Positions 17,425 to 28,801 of a stretch of DNA of 64,000 nt are shown here, piece after piece; positions within the stretch are counted from its first letter, which is position 1, and every line of letters starts with the position of its first letter. The notes below the pieces were generated by a model. It had not been told where the DNA came from, ran no database searches, and worked only from the letters and a program-made list of their open reading frames with translations. Source of the DNA: Pseudidiomarina aquimaris. GTDB lineage: Bacteria > Pseudomonadota > Gammaproteobacteria > Enterobacterales > Alteromonadaceae. The stretch covers positions 310,001-374,000 of the forward strand of contig NZ_PIPT01000001.1 of NCBI RefSeq assembly GCF_003987395.1, given 5' to 3'. Both the position numbers and the translations under genes were made by a program.

Positions 17425-20049
17425 ATGACCGCAGTAACAACTCAGAAAACCGCTAAATACCGGAGTGATTATCGCACTCCGGTATTTACTATCGATAGCA
17501 TTCATCTCGATTTCCATTTGCACGACACTGCCACGCGTGTGGTTGCCGTGATGCAGGTACGACGCCTTAGTGCCGGTGCGCTTGAATTAGATGGGGAGCA
17601 TTTGCAATTAAAGCGCGTCGCTATCGACGGACAACCCTTGGCAAGTACTGACTATGAAGTCAGTGCAACCCAGCTTCGTATTGCCCAAGTACCGGACAAT
17701 TTCGAACTCACCATCGAAACCGAAGTAAACCCAAGCGAAAATAGTGCTCTGGAAGGTTTGTATAAATCCGGTGGTGCTTATTGTACCCAGTGCGAAGCAG
17801 AGGGCTTCCGCCGCATTACCTACTATCTTGACCGTCCGGATGTACTGGCTGTTTTCACGACCACCGTGCGAGCAGACGCAGACGCTTATCCGTACTTATT
17901 GAGTAACGGGAATTTACAGAGCAAAGGTAAAACCGAGAACGGTGAACATTATGCAACTTGGCATGATCCTCATCCCAAACCGGCTTATCTGTTTGCCTTG
18001 GTTGCGGGTGATTTCGACCGTTTGACTGATCATTACGTGACCATGGAAGGTCGCGAGGTCTTATTGGAGCTCTTTGTTGATAAAGGAAACCTGCACCGCG
18101 CCGATTACGCCATGCAGTCGCTCAAAAAAGCGATGAAGTGGGACGAAGAGCGCTTCGGTTTGGCATATGATCTCGAACGCTACATGATTGTCGCCGTCGA
18201 CTTTTTCAATATGGGGGCGATGGAAAATAAAGGCCTCAATATTTTTAACTCAAAATACGTCTTAGCCGACAACGCTACGGCAACCGACTGGGACTTTATT
18301 CATGTCGAATCCGTTATCGGCCATGAGTACTTTCACAATTGGACCGGCAATCGAATTACCTGCCGCGATTGGTTTCAATTGAGTTTGAAAGAGGGGCTCA
18401 CCGTTTTCCGTGATCAAGAATTTAGTTCCGATCTTGGTTCACGGGCAGTTCATCGCATCGATGCGATTCGTGTCATGCGGAGTCATCAGTTTAATGAAGA
18501 TGCCAGTCCAATGGCACACCCGATACGGCCCGATAAAGTTGTCGAAATGAATAACTTTTACACCGTCACGGTTTATAACAAAGGTGCTGAGGTCATTCGC
18601 ATGCTGCATACTTTGTTAGGTGAAGGCGGATTCCAAGAGGGGATGCAACTTTATCGTCAACGCCATGACGGCCAAGCGGTAACCTGTGAAGATTTTGTCG
18701 CAGCAATGGAAGCGGCAAATGCGACCGACCTGACGCAGTTCCGCAGGTGGTATAGTCAAGCAGGTACTCCGCTCGTCAGTATTCGTGAAGATTACGATTC
18801 CGAACAACATGTGCTCAAGTTGACGGTTGAGCAGCAAACACCTGCCACAGCCGGCCAAAAAGATAAGCAGCCCGTTGTTATCCCACTGCTGCTAAGCCTT
18901 TACTCGCCGCAGGGGGAGCGTTTAACCGTCGAGCATGAACAATTGCAACGGCACGAGTCGGGCAGTGAACTGTGGGTTTGTACTGAAGCATCAGCAACAC
19001 TCGAGCTTACCAATATCGAGCAAAAGCCGGTCATTGCCTGGTTGGAAAATTTCAGTGCTCCCGTGAAACTCGAACGCGATGTTGATTTAGAAGTCTATAC
19101 GACCTTGTTAGCTCACGCCGAACAAGAAGTCACGCGCTGGGAAGCAGCACAACAGATGTATCTGCATGTGTTGCTGGGGGCTGTACGTGAGCAAACCCAA
19201 CTTGTCTTGCCAACGCAGCTTGCTGATAGTTTAAGAAAAGTTCTGCATGCACCGTTAGATGATGCCTTGAAAGCGCTTATTTTCACGCCACCGAGCGCCG
19301 AAGAGCTCATCGAGTATTTTAGCGAAAATGTCCCGTTAGCAGCCATTGCTACTGCAGTTGAAGACCTACGAGGTCAAATTGCGCTAGCGTTAAGCGCTGA
19401 CTTTGCTGAAATCTATAGCGGGCTGTCGGCCGATGAGCATGACTTAAGTGCTGCGGCGATGGCGGCACGGGCGATGCAAAATCGTTGCTTATATTATTTA
19501 GCCAAAGCCAAACCTGAAGATTACGCGGCTAAGGTCCTCACGCAAGCAGCTCAAGGACAAAGTATGACGCTGCAACAGGCGGCTTTGGAGTTTGCCGTGC
19601 ACTTGCAGTTGCCAGATTATCAGCGGGCTTTGGCAGAGTTTGCCTCACAATGGCAAGCAACGCCGTTAGTTATGGATAAGTGGTTTGCAGCTCAGGCCAG
19701 CGCACCGCATGCAGAAACGGTTGAAAGAGTGACAGAACTGCTCGATCACCCTAAGTTCACCTTACGTAACCCTAATCGCGTTTACGCTTTGGTTGCGACC
19801 TTCTGTCGTAATAGCATTAGTTTTCACCGTGCCGACGGGCAGGGCTATCAATTCGTGCTTGGAATAATTAAGCAATTGAACACCCTGAATCCACAAGTAG
19901 CATCACGTCTTATCACGCCGTTTTTACAATGGCGACGTTTCGATAGCAAACGGCAACAAATGCTTAAAGACTGCCTTATCGAGCTACAGGGGATAGATAA
20001 CTTAGCGAGCGATCTTGCCGAAAAAGTTGAGAGTGCGTTAGCTCAATAA
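17425..20049 (+). CDS. pepN: Aminopeptidase N (M1 family)
   Basis: Cytosolic zinc aminopeptidase with broad specificity. 874 residues against 870 in E. coli. Exopeptidase motif GAMEN at 264-268 and zinc motif HEYFHNWTGNRI with H300 and H304. RYMIVAVDFFNMGAMENKG and CRDWFQLSLKEGLTVFRDQE are characteristic of the PepN subfamily. RBS AGTAGGGGC. Its first codons contain a perfect 13-bp inverted repeat (17455-17487). A hairpin with T run at 20092 probably terminates it. In E. coli, pepN likewise lies just before pyrD. Confidence 0.97.
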   Translation: MTAVTTQKTAKYRSDYRTPVFTIDSIHLDFHLHDTATRVVAVMQVRRLSAGALELDGEHLQLKRVAIDGQPLASTDYEVSATQLRIAQVPDNFELTIETEVNPSENSALEGLYKSGGAYCTQCEAEGFRRITYYLDRPDVLAVFTTTVRADADAYPYLLSNGNLQSKGKTENGEHYATWHDPHPKPAYLFALVAGDFDRLTDHYVTMEGREVLLELFVDKGNLHRADYAMQSLKKAMKWDEERFGLAYDLERYMIVAVDFFNMGAMENKGLNIFNSKYVLADNATATDWDFIHVESVIGHEYFHNWTGNRITCRDWFQLSLKEGLTVFRDQEFSSDLGSRAVHRIDAIRVMRSHQFNEDASPMAHPIRPDKVVEMNNFYTVTVYNKGAEVIRMLHTLLGEGGFQEGMQLYRQRHDGQAVTCEDFVAAMEAANATDLTQFRRWYSQAGTPLVSIREDYDSEQHVLKLTVEQQTPATAGQKDKQPVVIPLLLSLYSPQGERLTVEHEQLQRHESGSELWVCTEASATLELTNIEQKPVIAWLENFSAPVKLERDVDLEVYTTLLAHAEQEVTRWEAAQQMYLHVLLGAVREQTQLVLPTQLADSLRKVLHAPLDDALKALIFTPPSAEELIEYFSENVPLAAIATAVEDLRGQIALALSADFAEIYSGLSADEHDLSAAAMAARAMQNRCLYYLAKAKPEDYAAKVLTQAAQGQSMTLQQAALEFAVHLQLPDYQRALAEFASQWQATPLVMDKWFAAQASAPHAETVERVTELLDHPKFTLRNPNRVYALVATFCRNSISFHRADGQGYQFVLGIIKQLNTLNPQVASRLITPFLQWRRFDSKRQQMLKDCLIELQGIDNLASDLAEKVESALAQ
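17455..17487 (+). repeat. Perfect 13-bp inverted repeat in the start of pepN
   Basis: AAATACCGGAGTG (17455-17467) and CACTCCGGTATTT (17475-17487) are exact inverses around a 7-nt loop. It encodes residues 11-21 of PepN. In RNA it would form a very stable hairpin about 30 nt after the start codon. Confidence 0.85.
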
Positions 20050-20091
20050 GTCGACGAACCTCAATATTCATGCACAAAGCTGTCATATTCA

Positions 20092-20131
20092 TGTTCAGGC
20101 CGCGTAAACCGTGGTCTGAACACTGATTTTT
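20092..20131 (+). terminator. Probable terminator after pepN
   Basis: A 13-bp stem with two G:U pairs (20092-20104 with 20110-20122), loop TAAAC, followed within 4 nt by TTTTT. Confidence 0.65.
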
Positions 20132-20192
20132 CCTGTTTATTATCATTGAATAGCGCGGCTAAATGTCCGACAATAAAGGCTATCGGAAAAAT

Positions 20193-20208
20193 CTGTGACA
20201 GATCACAG
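20193..20208. promoter_or_regulatory. Palindromic candidate operator upstream of gdhB
   Basis: CTGTGACAGATCACAG: 6-bp arms around 4 bases. It resembles a CRP half-site pair, but the spacer is 4, not the 6 of the CRP consensus. It overlaps the first copy of the tandem repeat that follows. Confidence 0.4.
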
Positions 20209-20244
20209 TATTGTTCTAACTCATTCACAGTATTGTTCTACCTC
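20203..20244 (+). repeat. 22-bp-period tandem direct repeat upstream of gdhB
   Basis: TCACAGTATTGTTCTA occurs exactly at 20203-20218 and 20225-20240; each is followed by one variable base and CTC. The 22-bp period puts both copies on the same DNA face. The second copy ends 23 bp before the gdhB ATG. It may be paired operator sites or a recent duplication of a promoter segment. Confidence 0.75.
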
Positions 20245-20267
20245 AATAGGTTACAAGGATACTTAGC

Positions 20268-23200
20268 ATGAACTCCGTTGGCGACAGCCAGACCCCCGTA
20301 ATTCTGCAGAAAGTGGCCGCGCTCATTAAGCAACGCGCGACCGACCGCGCTGATATCATCCAAGATTTTGCCCTTCGAATGTTCCGCAACGTCGCATCTG
20401 ACGAACTCGCGCAACGCAATGATAGTGATCTTTATGGTGCCATTATGGGGCTGTGGCACAGTTTCAATGACTACCGTCCAGGCGAAAAAGCGCTGATTAA
20501 AGTTTATAACCCAGAAGTCGCGCGCCATGGCTGGGAATCTGCTCATACGATTATTGAGATTATCCAAAGCGACATGCCTTTCATGGTGGACTCGATTCGC
20601 ATGGCACTCTCACGCATGGGAATTAATTCGCATCTGCTGTTGCACCTACCACTGAGCCATGAGCGTGATAGCGAACAGCGCATCTCGAAATTACTCAAGC
20701 CAGGCACGCGTGGCGACAACGAGGTGGACACGGTCTTCTTGATCGAAATCGATCGGCAGACAAGTAAAGATGCGATTGCCCAGCTGAAACGCGAGCTCGC
20801 CTCGGTCATGGATGATGTTACTTATTCTGTAACCGATTGGCAGGCCATGCGCGAGCGCATGGAGCAAGTCGCTGAAGAACTGAGTTCAATTAACTATCCA
20901 GGCGACGCAAAAGAATTGAAAGAAGCGCAACGATTCTTGAAGTGGTTAGCGAAAGACAACTTTACCTTGATGGGCTACCGCCGCTACGATCTGAAAGCGG
21001 TGGAAGGCGATTATGTGATCCGCCAACAGGCCGATTCAAGTCTCGGCCTTATGCGTAAATCTGCAACCAATAAAGAACGCTTGGTATCTTCACTCCCAGA
21101 AGTTGCCCGTGAACTTACCTTTGACAACCGACTGTTGTTGGTTACCAAAACTAACTCGAAATCACGCGTACACCGTCCAGCCTATAGCGACTATATCGGG
21201 GTGAAACGCTTCGATAAAAACGGCAAAGTCATCGGTGAAGATCGCTTTATTGGTTTGTATTCAAGCAGCTTCTACAACAACAGTGCGCGTGACGTGCCGT
21301 TAGTCGGTGAGAAAATCAAGCGCGTGATGGATGCCTCTGGCTTTGCGGCAAACTCACACGCTGCCAAAGCGTTGCTGAATATTCTAGAAACCTATCCGCG
21401 TGATGAAGTCGTGCAAGCGAGCGAGAGCGACTTACTTGATGTCGGCGTGGGTGTCTTACAGATGCAAGAACGGGATATGACCCGCTTATTTGTGCGCCGC
21501 GATATTTTCGGTCGTTTTGCATCTTGCATGGTTTATGTGCCGAAAGAGCGTTACAACACTTTATTGCGCCAAAAAACACAAAGCATTTTAGCTACTACTC
21601 TTAACAGTAAGTACGATGTTGAATTTACCACTTACTTTTCGGAATCGTCACTCGCCCGCACGCACTACACCGTGCGCCTTGGCGAGAATGTACAGGACAT
21701 CGACGTGAAAGAACTCGAACAGAATTTAGTTGAAGCGGCCCGCACTTGGGAAGATAATTTTGAGCGTATTTTGCGCAGCACCTTTGGCGAATCAAAAGCC
21801 AATGCGTTAAATAAAAAGTATGCCAATGCCTTCCCGCGTGCGTACAAAGAAGAAGTCTTGCCGTCAGTAGCCATTGCTGACATTCAACAGCTCGAGGCAC
21901 TCGATAAAGACCATAAGTTGGGTATGCTCTTTTATCGCTCGCGTGAAGAGAATGAGCAGAGTAAACGTATTCGCTTGAAGCTCTTCCATAAAGACGAGCC
22001 GATCCATTTGTCCGATGTACTACCCATGTTAGAAAACTTTGGTTTGCGCATCATTGGTGAAAGCCCGTATCAAATCAAAGCGACCAACGGCGATATTTTC
22101 TGGGTACTCGACTTCCAGATGCTGCATAGCAACGCAACGCTCGACCTTGAAGCAAGTCGTGACTTGTTCCAAGACGCATTTGCGAAAGTATGGTCAGGAC
22201 ACTATGAAGATGACGGTTTCAACCGTCTTGTTCTAAGCGCTGGTTTAACCGGTCGCCAAGTGATCATCTTGCGTATGTTCGCTAAATACATGCGCCAAAT
22301 TGGCACCACGTTCAGCCAGAGTTATATTGAAAGCACCTTTAGCAAGTATCCTGTTATCGCGACCCTTATTGTGAAGCTCTTCTTCAGTAAGTTCGAGCCA
22401 GGCACGAAGAGTCGCAATAAGAAAATCGAAGCGTTGGAAACACGTATTACCAGCGAGCTCGACAACGTTGCCAACCTGGATGACGATCGGATCATACGCC
22501 GTTATGTTGAATTAATCTTGGCGGCACTGCGCACGAACTTCTTCCAAAAAGATTCTGCCGGTGAAGACAAGCCGTACATTTCGGTGAAATTTATGCCGGA
22601 AAAAGTACCGGAAATGCCATTGCCATTACCGAAGTACGAAATTTTCGTTTACTCGCCGCGCGTCGAAGGCGTGCACTTACGTGGCGGTAAAGTAGCGCGT
22701 GGTGGTTTGCGTTGGTCAGACCGTCGCGAAGACTTCCGTACCGAAGTCTTGGGCTTGGTTAAAGCGCAACAAGTTAAAAACACCGTTATCGTGCCGGTCG
22801 GCGCCAAAGGTGGTTTTTTCTGTAAACAACTACCGGAAGAGCGCGAAGCGTTTTTCGAAGAGGGTAAAGAATGTTATCGCACCTTCATTCGTGCGTTGTT
22901 GGATATTACCGATAACATCATTGAAGGCGAAGTGGTGCCGCCGGTGGATGTTGTGCGTCACGACGAAGACGACACTTACCTTGTGGTTGCCGCCGATAAA
23001 GGCACTGCCACTTTCTCTGATATCGCCAATGGTATCTCACAAGATTACAATTTCTGGTTGGGTGACGCCTTTGCTTCGGGCGGTTCCGTGGGCTATGACC
23101 ATAAGAAAATGGGTATTACCGCACGTGGTGCCTGGGAGTCGGTCAAGCGTCACTTCCGCGAAATTGGCATTGACTGCCAAAACACCGAATTCACCGCAGT

Positions 23201-25109
23201 AGGTATCGGCGACATGGCCGGCGACGTATTCGGCAATGGCATGTTGCTATCGAAGCACACACGCCTTGTTGCGGCGTTCAACCACATGCACATTTTCATT
23301 GACCCAGAACCCGATGCGAAGAAGAGCTATGCCGAGCGTGAGCGCCTGTTCAAACTACCGCGCTCCTCGTGGGAGGACTACGATAGCTCATTGATTTCGA
23401 CTGGCGGTGGCATTTTCTCGCGTAGCTCGAAAGCTATCGAATTAACGCCAGAGATGAAGAAGCTGTTTGGTACTCAGAAGAAATCGATGACGCCAACCGA
23501 TATGATCCGGGCCATTTTAATGCTGCCAGTGGATCTTCTTTGGAACGGTGGTATCGGTACTTATGTTAAGTCAGCCAAAGAAAGCGACAGTGATGTAGGT
23601 GACCGTGCTAACGATGCGCTCCGTGTTAACGGTAAAGAATTGCGTGCGAAAATTGTCGGCGAGGGCGGTAACTTGGGTCTGACCCAACTGGGCCGTATCG
23701 AATATGCGCGTAACGGTGGACGTATCAACACTGATGCGATTGATAACGTCGGCGGCGTTGACTGTTCGGACAACGAAGTCAATATTAAGATCCTGCTTAA
23801 TGGCTTGGTAGCTCAGGGCGAGCTTACCCGTAAGCAACGCGACCAGTTGCTTTACGATATGACCGACGAAGTCGCACAAATCGTACTCAAAGACTGTCAT
23901 CGTCAGTCACAATCTATTTCGGTGACGGCTTTGCGTGGTGCGGATCAGGTCAAAGAGCTGCAACGCTTTATTCATCATCTTGAGCGTGAAGGACAACTTA
24001 ATCGCGCCTTGGAGTTCTTGCCGGACGATGACGAGCTAGCAGAGCGTCAAGCAAGCGGTAAGGGCTTTACGCGGCCGGAACTGGCGGTGATCACTGCCTA
24101 CGGTAAGATGGTCTTGAAAGAAGATCTGCTGGACGACGCGGTCATGGCCGACCCGTTCCATGCACGTTCGCTTATCAACGCGTTTCCAAAACCATTACAA
24201 GAACCTTATGCCGATGCGATGCAAGCGCACCCGCTGCGGGCGCAAATCATTGCCACTCGCTTGGCAAATAACATCGTTAACGACATGGGGCCGAACTTCG
24301 TCTTCCGTAAGATGGACGCGACCGGTGCGACCGCCGCTGAAGTTGCTTCAGCCTACGTTGTGGCCCGTGAATGCTTTAATTTACGTGGTTTGATGGAGCA
24401 AATCGAAGCTGGCAACAACAAGATCCCTGCGGATGTGCAAAATCAAATGTTGTTCCAGCTGCGTCGGGTGGTCCGTCGTTCGACTCGTTGGTTCTTGCGT
24501 CATCGTCGCCCTGAGTTAGAGACAATTCAAGATCAATTGGATTTCTATCAAGGTGCCTTTAACGATCTGCGTAAGAACGTTCTGAGTTACTTGGTTGACG
24601 ATGAGCGCGCGGGAATCGAAAAAGAAATCGAGCGTTTAACCAATACCGGTGTACCGGCTAAATTGGCGGAACAAATCGCGATTCTATCAACCTTGTTCTC
24701 GGCGCTAGATGTCGCGGATATTGTCCACGAAACCAAGCGCAAAGTTGGCAGTGTGGCGAATGCCTATTTCCACCTAGGGGCAGAAGTCTCCTTGCATTGG
24801 TTCCTTGAACAGATCAATTCGCAACCGGTGGATAACCATTGGCAGGCGTTGGCACGCGCGGCTTTCCGCGAAGAGCTTGACTGGCAACAACGTTCACTCA
24901 CCTTGAGTATGCTGATGGGCGGCGATCCGAAGACCGATGGCTTGGAAGTACTGGCTGCTTGGTTGGAAGAGAACCGTGTCTATGTTGATCGCTGGTTGCA
25001 CATGTTGTCGGATTTCCGCACGACCAAGACACATGAGTTTGCGAAGTTCTCAGTGGCACTGCGTGAGTTGATGTTGTTAAACCACAACTGTACGGCGGTA
25101 AGCGTGTGA
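20268..25109 (+). CDS. gdhB: NAD-specific glutamate dehydrogenase, large (180-kDa) class
   Basis: Oxidative deamination of glutamate to 2-oxoglutarate and ammonia. 1613 residues, as in the L_180 GDH class of Pseudomonas, Streptomyces and marine gammaproteobacteria. N-terminal regulatory ACT-like region (1-700), then the catalytic core with [30 protein letters not shown] (lysine region), [15 protein letters not shown] and NGGIGTYVK, followed by a long C-terminal helical domain. It is translationally coupled to pyrD (GTGA overlap), unusual partners that may reflect shared glutamine/aspartate and quinone-linked metabolism. Upstream DNA carries a tandem repeat and a palindrome. Confidence 0.96.
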   Translation: MNSVGDSQTPVILQKVAALIKQRATDRADIIQDFALRMFRNVASDELAQRNDSDLYGAIMGLWHSFNDYRPGEKALIKVYNPEVARHGWESAHTIIEIIQSDMPFMVDSIRMALSRMGINSHLLLHLPLSHERDSEQRISKLLKPGTRGDNEVDTVFLIEIDRQTSKDAIAQLKRELASVMDDVTYSVTDWQAMRERMEQVAEELSSINYPGDAKELKEAQRFLKWLAKDNFTLMGYRRYDLKAVEGDYVIRQQADSSLGLMRKSATNKERLVSSLPEVARELTFDNRLLLVTKTNSKSRVHRPAYSDYIGVKRFDKNGKVIGEDRFIGLYSSSFYNNSARDVPLVGEKIKRVMDASGFAANSHAAKALLNILETYPRDEVVQASESDLLDVGVGVLQMQERDMTRLFVRRDIFGRFASCMVYVPKERYNTLLRQKTQSILATTLNSKYDVEFTTYFSESSLARTHYTVRLGENVQDIDVKELEQNLVEAARTWEDNFERILRSTFGESKANALNKKYANAFPRAYKEEVLPSVAIADIQQLEALDKDHKLGMLFYRSREENEQSKRIRLKLFHKDEPIHLSDVLPMLENFGLRIIGESPYQIKATNGDIFWVLDFQMLHSNATLDLEASRDLFQDAFAKVWSGHYEDDGFNRLVLSAGLTGRQVIILRMFAKYMRQIGTTFSQSYIESTFSKYPVIATLIVKLFFSKFEPGTKSRNKKIEALETRITSELDNVANLDDDRIIRRYVELILAALRTNFFQKDSAGEDKPYISVKFMPEKVPEMPLPLPKYEIFVYSPRVEGVHLRGGKVARGGLRWSDRREDFRTEVLGLVKAQQVKNTVIVPVGAKGGFFCKQLPEEREAFFEEGKECYRTFIRALLDITDNIIEGEVVPPVDVVRHDEDDTYLVVAADKGTATFSDIANGISQDYNFWLGDAFASGGSVGYDHKKMGITARGAWESVKRHFREIGIDCQNTEFTAVGIGDMAGDVFGNGMLLSKHTRLVAAFNHMHIFIDPEPDAKKSYAERERLFKLPRSSWEDYDSSLISTGGGIFSRSSKAIELTPEMKKLFGTQKKSMTPTDMIRAILMLPVDLLWNGGIGTYVKSAKESDSDVGDRANDALRVNGKELRAKIVGEGGNLGLTQLGRIEYARNGGRINTDAIDNVGGVDCSDNEVNIKILLNGLVAQGELTRKQRDQLLYDMTDEVAQIVLKDCHRQSQSISVTALRGADQVKELQRFIHHLEREGQLNRALEFLPDDDELAERQASGKGFTRPELAVITAYGKMVLKEDLLDDAVMADPFHARSLINAFPKPLQEPYADAMQAHPLRAQIIATRLANNIVNDMGPNFVFRKMDATGATAAEVASAYVVARECFNLRGLMEQIEAGNNKIPADVQNQMLFQLRRVVRRSTRWFLRHRRPELETIQDQLDFYQGAFNDLRKNVLSYLVDDERAGIEKEIERLTNTGVPAKLAEQIAILSTLFSALDVADIVHETKRKVGSVANAYFHLGAEVSLHWFLEQINSQPVDNHWQALARAAFREELDWQQRSLTLSMLMGGDPKTDGLEVLAAWLEENRVYVDRWLHMLSDFRTTKTHEFAKFSVALRELMLLNHNCTAVSV

Positions 25110-26119
25110 GTCTGTACAGTGCAGCAAGATGGTGTTTGTTCCGTTTAGATGCGGAACAAGCACATGATCATTCAATGCGCATACTGCACAAGTATGCGCA
25201 TACCCCTTTGGCGGCATTCTGGCGTCAAAAGGTTGCAACGAAGCCGGTAAAAGTCATGGGTATCGATTTTCCCAACCCAGTCGGCTTAGCTGCGGGTTTA
25301 GACAAAAATGCGGAATGTATCGACGCCTTTGCGCAAATGGGCTTCGGATTTATTGAAGTCGGTACGGTTACCCCGCGTCCTCAGCCGGGCAATTCCAAAC
25401 CAAGACTGTTTCGCCTGCCGGAAAAAGAAGCCATCATTAACCGCATGGGCTTCAATAATCACGGTGTGGATTATCTCGTAGAGCAAGTCAAGAAAGCACG
25501 TTTTCGCGGTGTGCTGGGTATCAATATTGGCAAAAACAAGGACACGCCAGAAGAGCAGGCGGCGAACGATTATATTGCTTGCATGCGTAAAGTTTATCCG
25601 TATGCCAGCTATATCACCGTTAATATCTCATCGCCAAATACGCCGGGCTTACGCGCTTTTCAGCACGGTGAAGCATTAAACTCTTTATTGTCTGCGCTGA
25701 AAAAAGAGCAGGCAGCGTTGACCACGAAGCACGAAAAGTACGTGCCGCTCGCAGTAAAGATAGCGCCCGATGTTAGCTCGGAAGAGTTAGCTGCGATGGC
25801 ACAGGCATTCCTCAAGCATGAGATTGACGCCGTTATTGCTACCAACACCACACTCAAACGTGAGGCTGTCGAAGGGCTACCAAACGCTGATGAAGCCGGC
25901 GGGTTGAGCGGGGCGGTACTATTTGAAGACAGTACGCGGGTGGTAAGAGAACTCTCTGGTTTATTGCAGAATAAATTGCCGATTATTGCCGTCGGTGGGA
26001 TTGATTCCTATGCCGCAGCTCGGGCAAAACTGGCGGCCGGAGCGAGCTTAGTACAAGTTTATACTGGCTTTATTTACCATGGACCCAAACTGATCCGGAA
26101 CATCGTGAATAACTTGTAA
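25106..26119 (+). CDS. pyrD: Dihydroorotate dehydrogenase (quinone), class 2
   Basis: Fourth step of pyrimidine synthesis: dihydroorotate to orotate with FMN and membrane quinone. 337 residues. The N-terminal amphipathic helices ([17 protein letters not shown]) typical of class 2 are present. Catalytic serine region [17 protein letters not shown] and FMN motifs [19 protein letters not shown] and AVGGIDS are seen. The GTG start overlaps the gdhB stop by 4 bp. zapC follows, as in E. coli. Confidence 0.96.
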   Translation: MSLYSAARWCLFRLDAEQAHDHSMRILHKYAHTPLAAFWRQKVATKPVKVMGIDFPNPVGLAAGLDKNAECIDAFAQMGFGFIEVGTVTPRPQPGNSKPRLFRLPEKEAIINRMGFNNHGVDYLVEQVKKARFRGVLGINIGKNKDTPEEQAANDYIACMRKVYPYASYITVNISSPNTPGLRAFQHGEALNSLLSALKKEQAALTTKHEKYVPLAVKIAPDVSSEELAAMAQAFLKHEIDAVIATNTTLKREAVEGLPNADEAGGLSGAVLFEDSTRVVRELSGLLQNKLPIIAVGGIDSYAAARAKLAAGASLVQVYTGFIYHGPKLIRNIVNNL

Positions 26120-26198
26120 TCCACGAAGTTTTTCGCTATGTTAATTCGCAGTTAAGCATTATAAAAATACCAATAAGCGTTAACAGAAGGGGCAATTT

Positions 26199-26750
26199 GT
26201 GCACGCATCGCAGCATTGGCGCTGGATCTTTGATCCTGAGACGCAACAGCTATCGGTAGAGCTCGATCACGGGCTGGTGCATAAATGTCCCTACAAAACC
26301 TCTCGTCTTATCCCAATGAACCCACTACATGCAGCTTTCACTATGGAAGATGCGGAGTGCTTCCAAGAATTTTATGACGTCCTAAGTGCCTACGAATTAT
26401 GGGATCCAATGTTGCTGACGCAAGCTGCATTGAATCGTACCATTCTTGAACGTTTTGGCCGTCCACAAATGCCGCAAAGTTGGTATTTCCAAAGCTGCAC
26501 TACAGCCCCTAACTATGACCTCGATGTCGGTGCGCTGGTAGAGTTGAATTCAGGGATTGAAAACGCATTATTCGCCATTATTGACATTGATGATGAATTC
26601 GCTGAATGCATGTGTTTAGCAAGTTCAATGACGCTCTCTGAGGTAAAAGAAATGCAGCAGTTTGATTCGGTTAAAGTGTTACGAAATCGACTGCAACCCA
26701 GTCACTATCTGCAACTTCACCTTGATGACGAGCACTTACGCCACGCCTGA
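26199..26750 (+). CDS. zapC: Cell-division protein ZapC
   Basis: FtsZ-binding protein that promotes Z-ring stability. 183 residues. The GTG start follows AGAAGGGG at proper spacing. It shares with E. coli ZapC the N-terminal WRWIFD, the central QMPQSWYF and the C-terminal LRNRLQPS pattern. Its place directly after pyrD is the same as in enterobacteria. Sequence identity looks modest, so position and motifs together carry the call. Confidence 0.85.
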   Translation: MHASQHWRWIFDPETQQLSVELDHGLVHKCPYKTSRLIPMNPLHAAFTMEDAECFQEFYDVLSAYELWDPMLLTQAALNRTILERFGRPQMPQSWYFQSCTTAPNYDLDVGALVELNSGIENALFAIIDIDDEFAECMCLASSMTLSEVKEMQQFDSVKVLRNRLQPSHYLQLHLDDEHLRHA

Positions 26751-26762
26751 TTAGAGGCCGTT

Positions 26763-28626
<1,864 letters not shown>

Positions 28627-28639
28627 TCCGATGCTGCGC

Positions 28640-28667
28640 ATGTTACCAAGCTTTTCGTAGAACGCAA
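28640..28667 (-). promoter_or_regulatory. Putative promoter of tRNA-fMet
   Basis: On the minus strand TTGCGT (28667-28662), 16-bp spacer, TAACAT (28645-28640), then 13 bp to the tRNA 5' end. Boxes are only moderate matches. Confidence 0.35.
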
Positions 28668-28762
28668 GCACGCATTGCACCAACTGCTGTTTATTTCAGC
28701 ACATTTCGTTTGATTGCTGCTTTTTCCTACAATTCCGACAATACAGCGCTTCTCGCATGCCG

Positions 28763-28768
28763 TATAAT
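28763..28768 (+). promoter_or_regulatory. Putative -10 box of the rlmKL operon
   Basis: Perfect TATAAT, 33 bp upstream of the rlmKL start. No clear -35 at 16-18 bp. Confidence 0.45.
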
Positions 28769-28801
28769 GACGCCACATTTAGCTAAGGACATGCCAAAGA
28801 T

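Noticed and set aside
20193-20208. Definite CRP site before gdhB
   Set aside because: The half-sites are CRP-like but the spacer is 4 bases, not 6, so it is listed only as a candidate operator.
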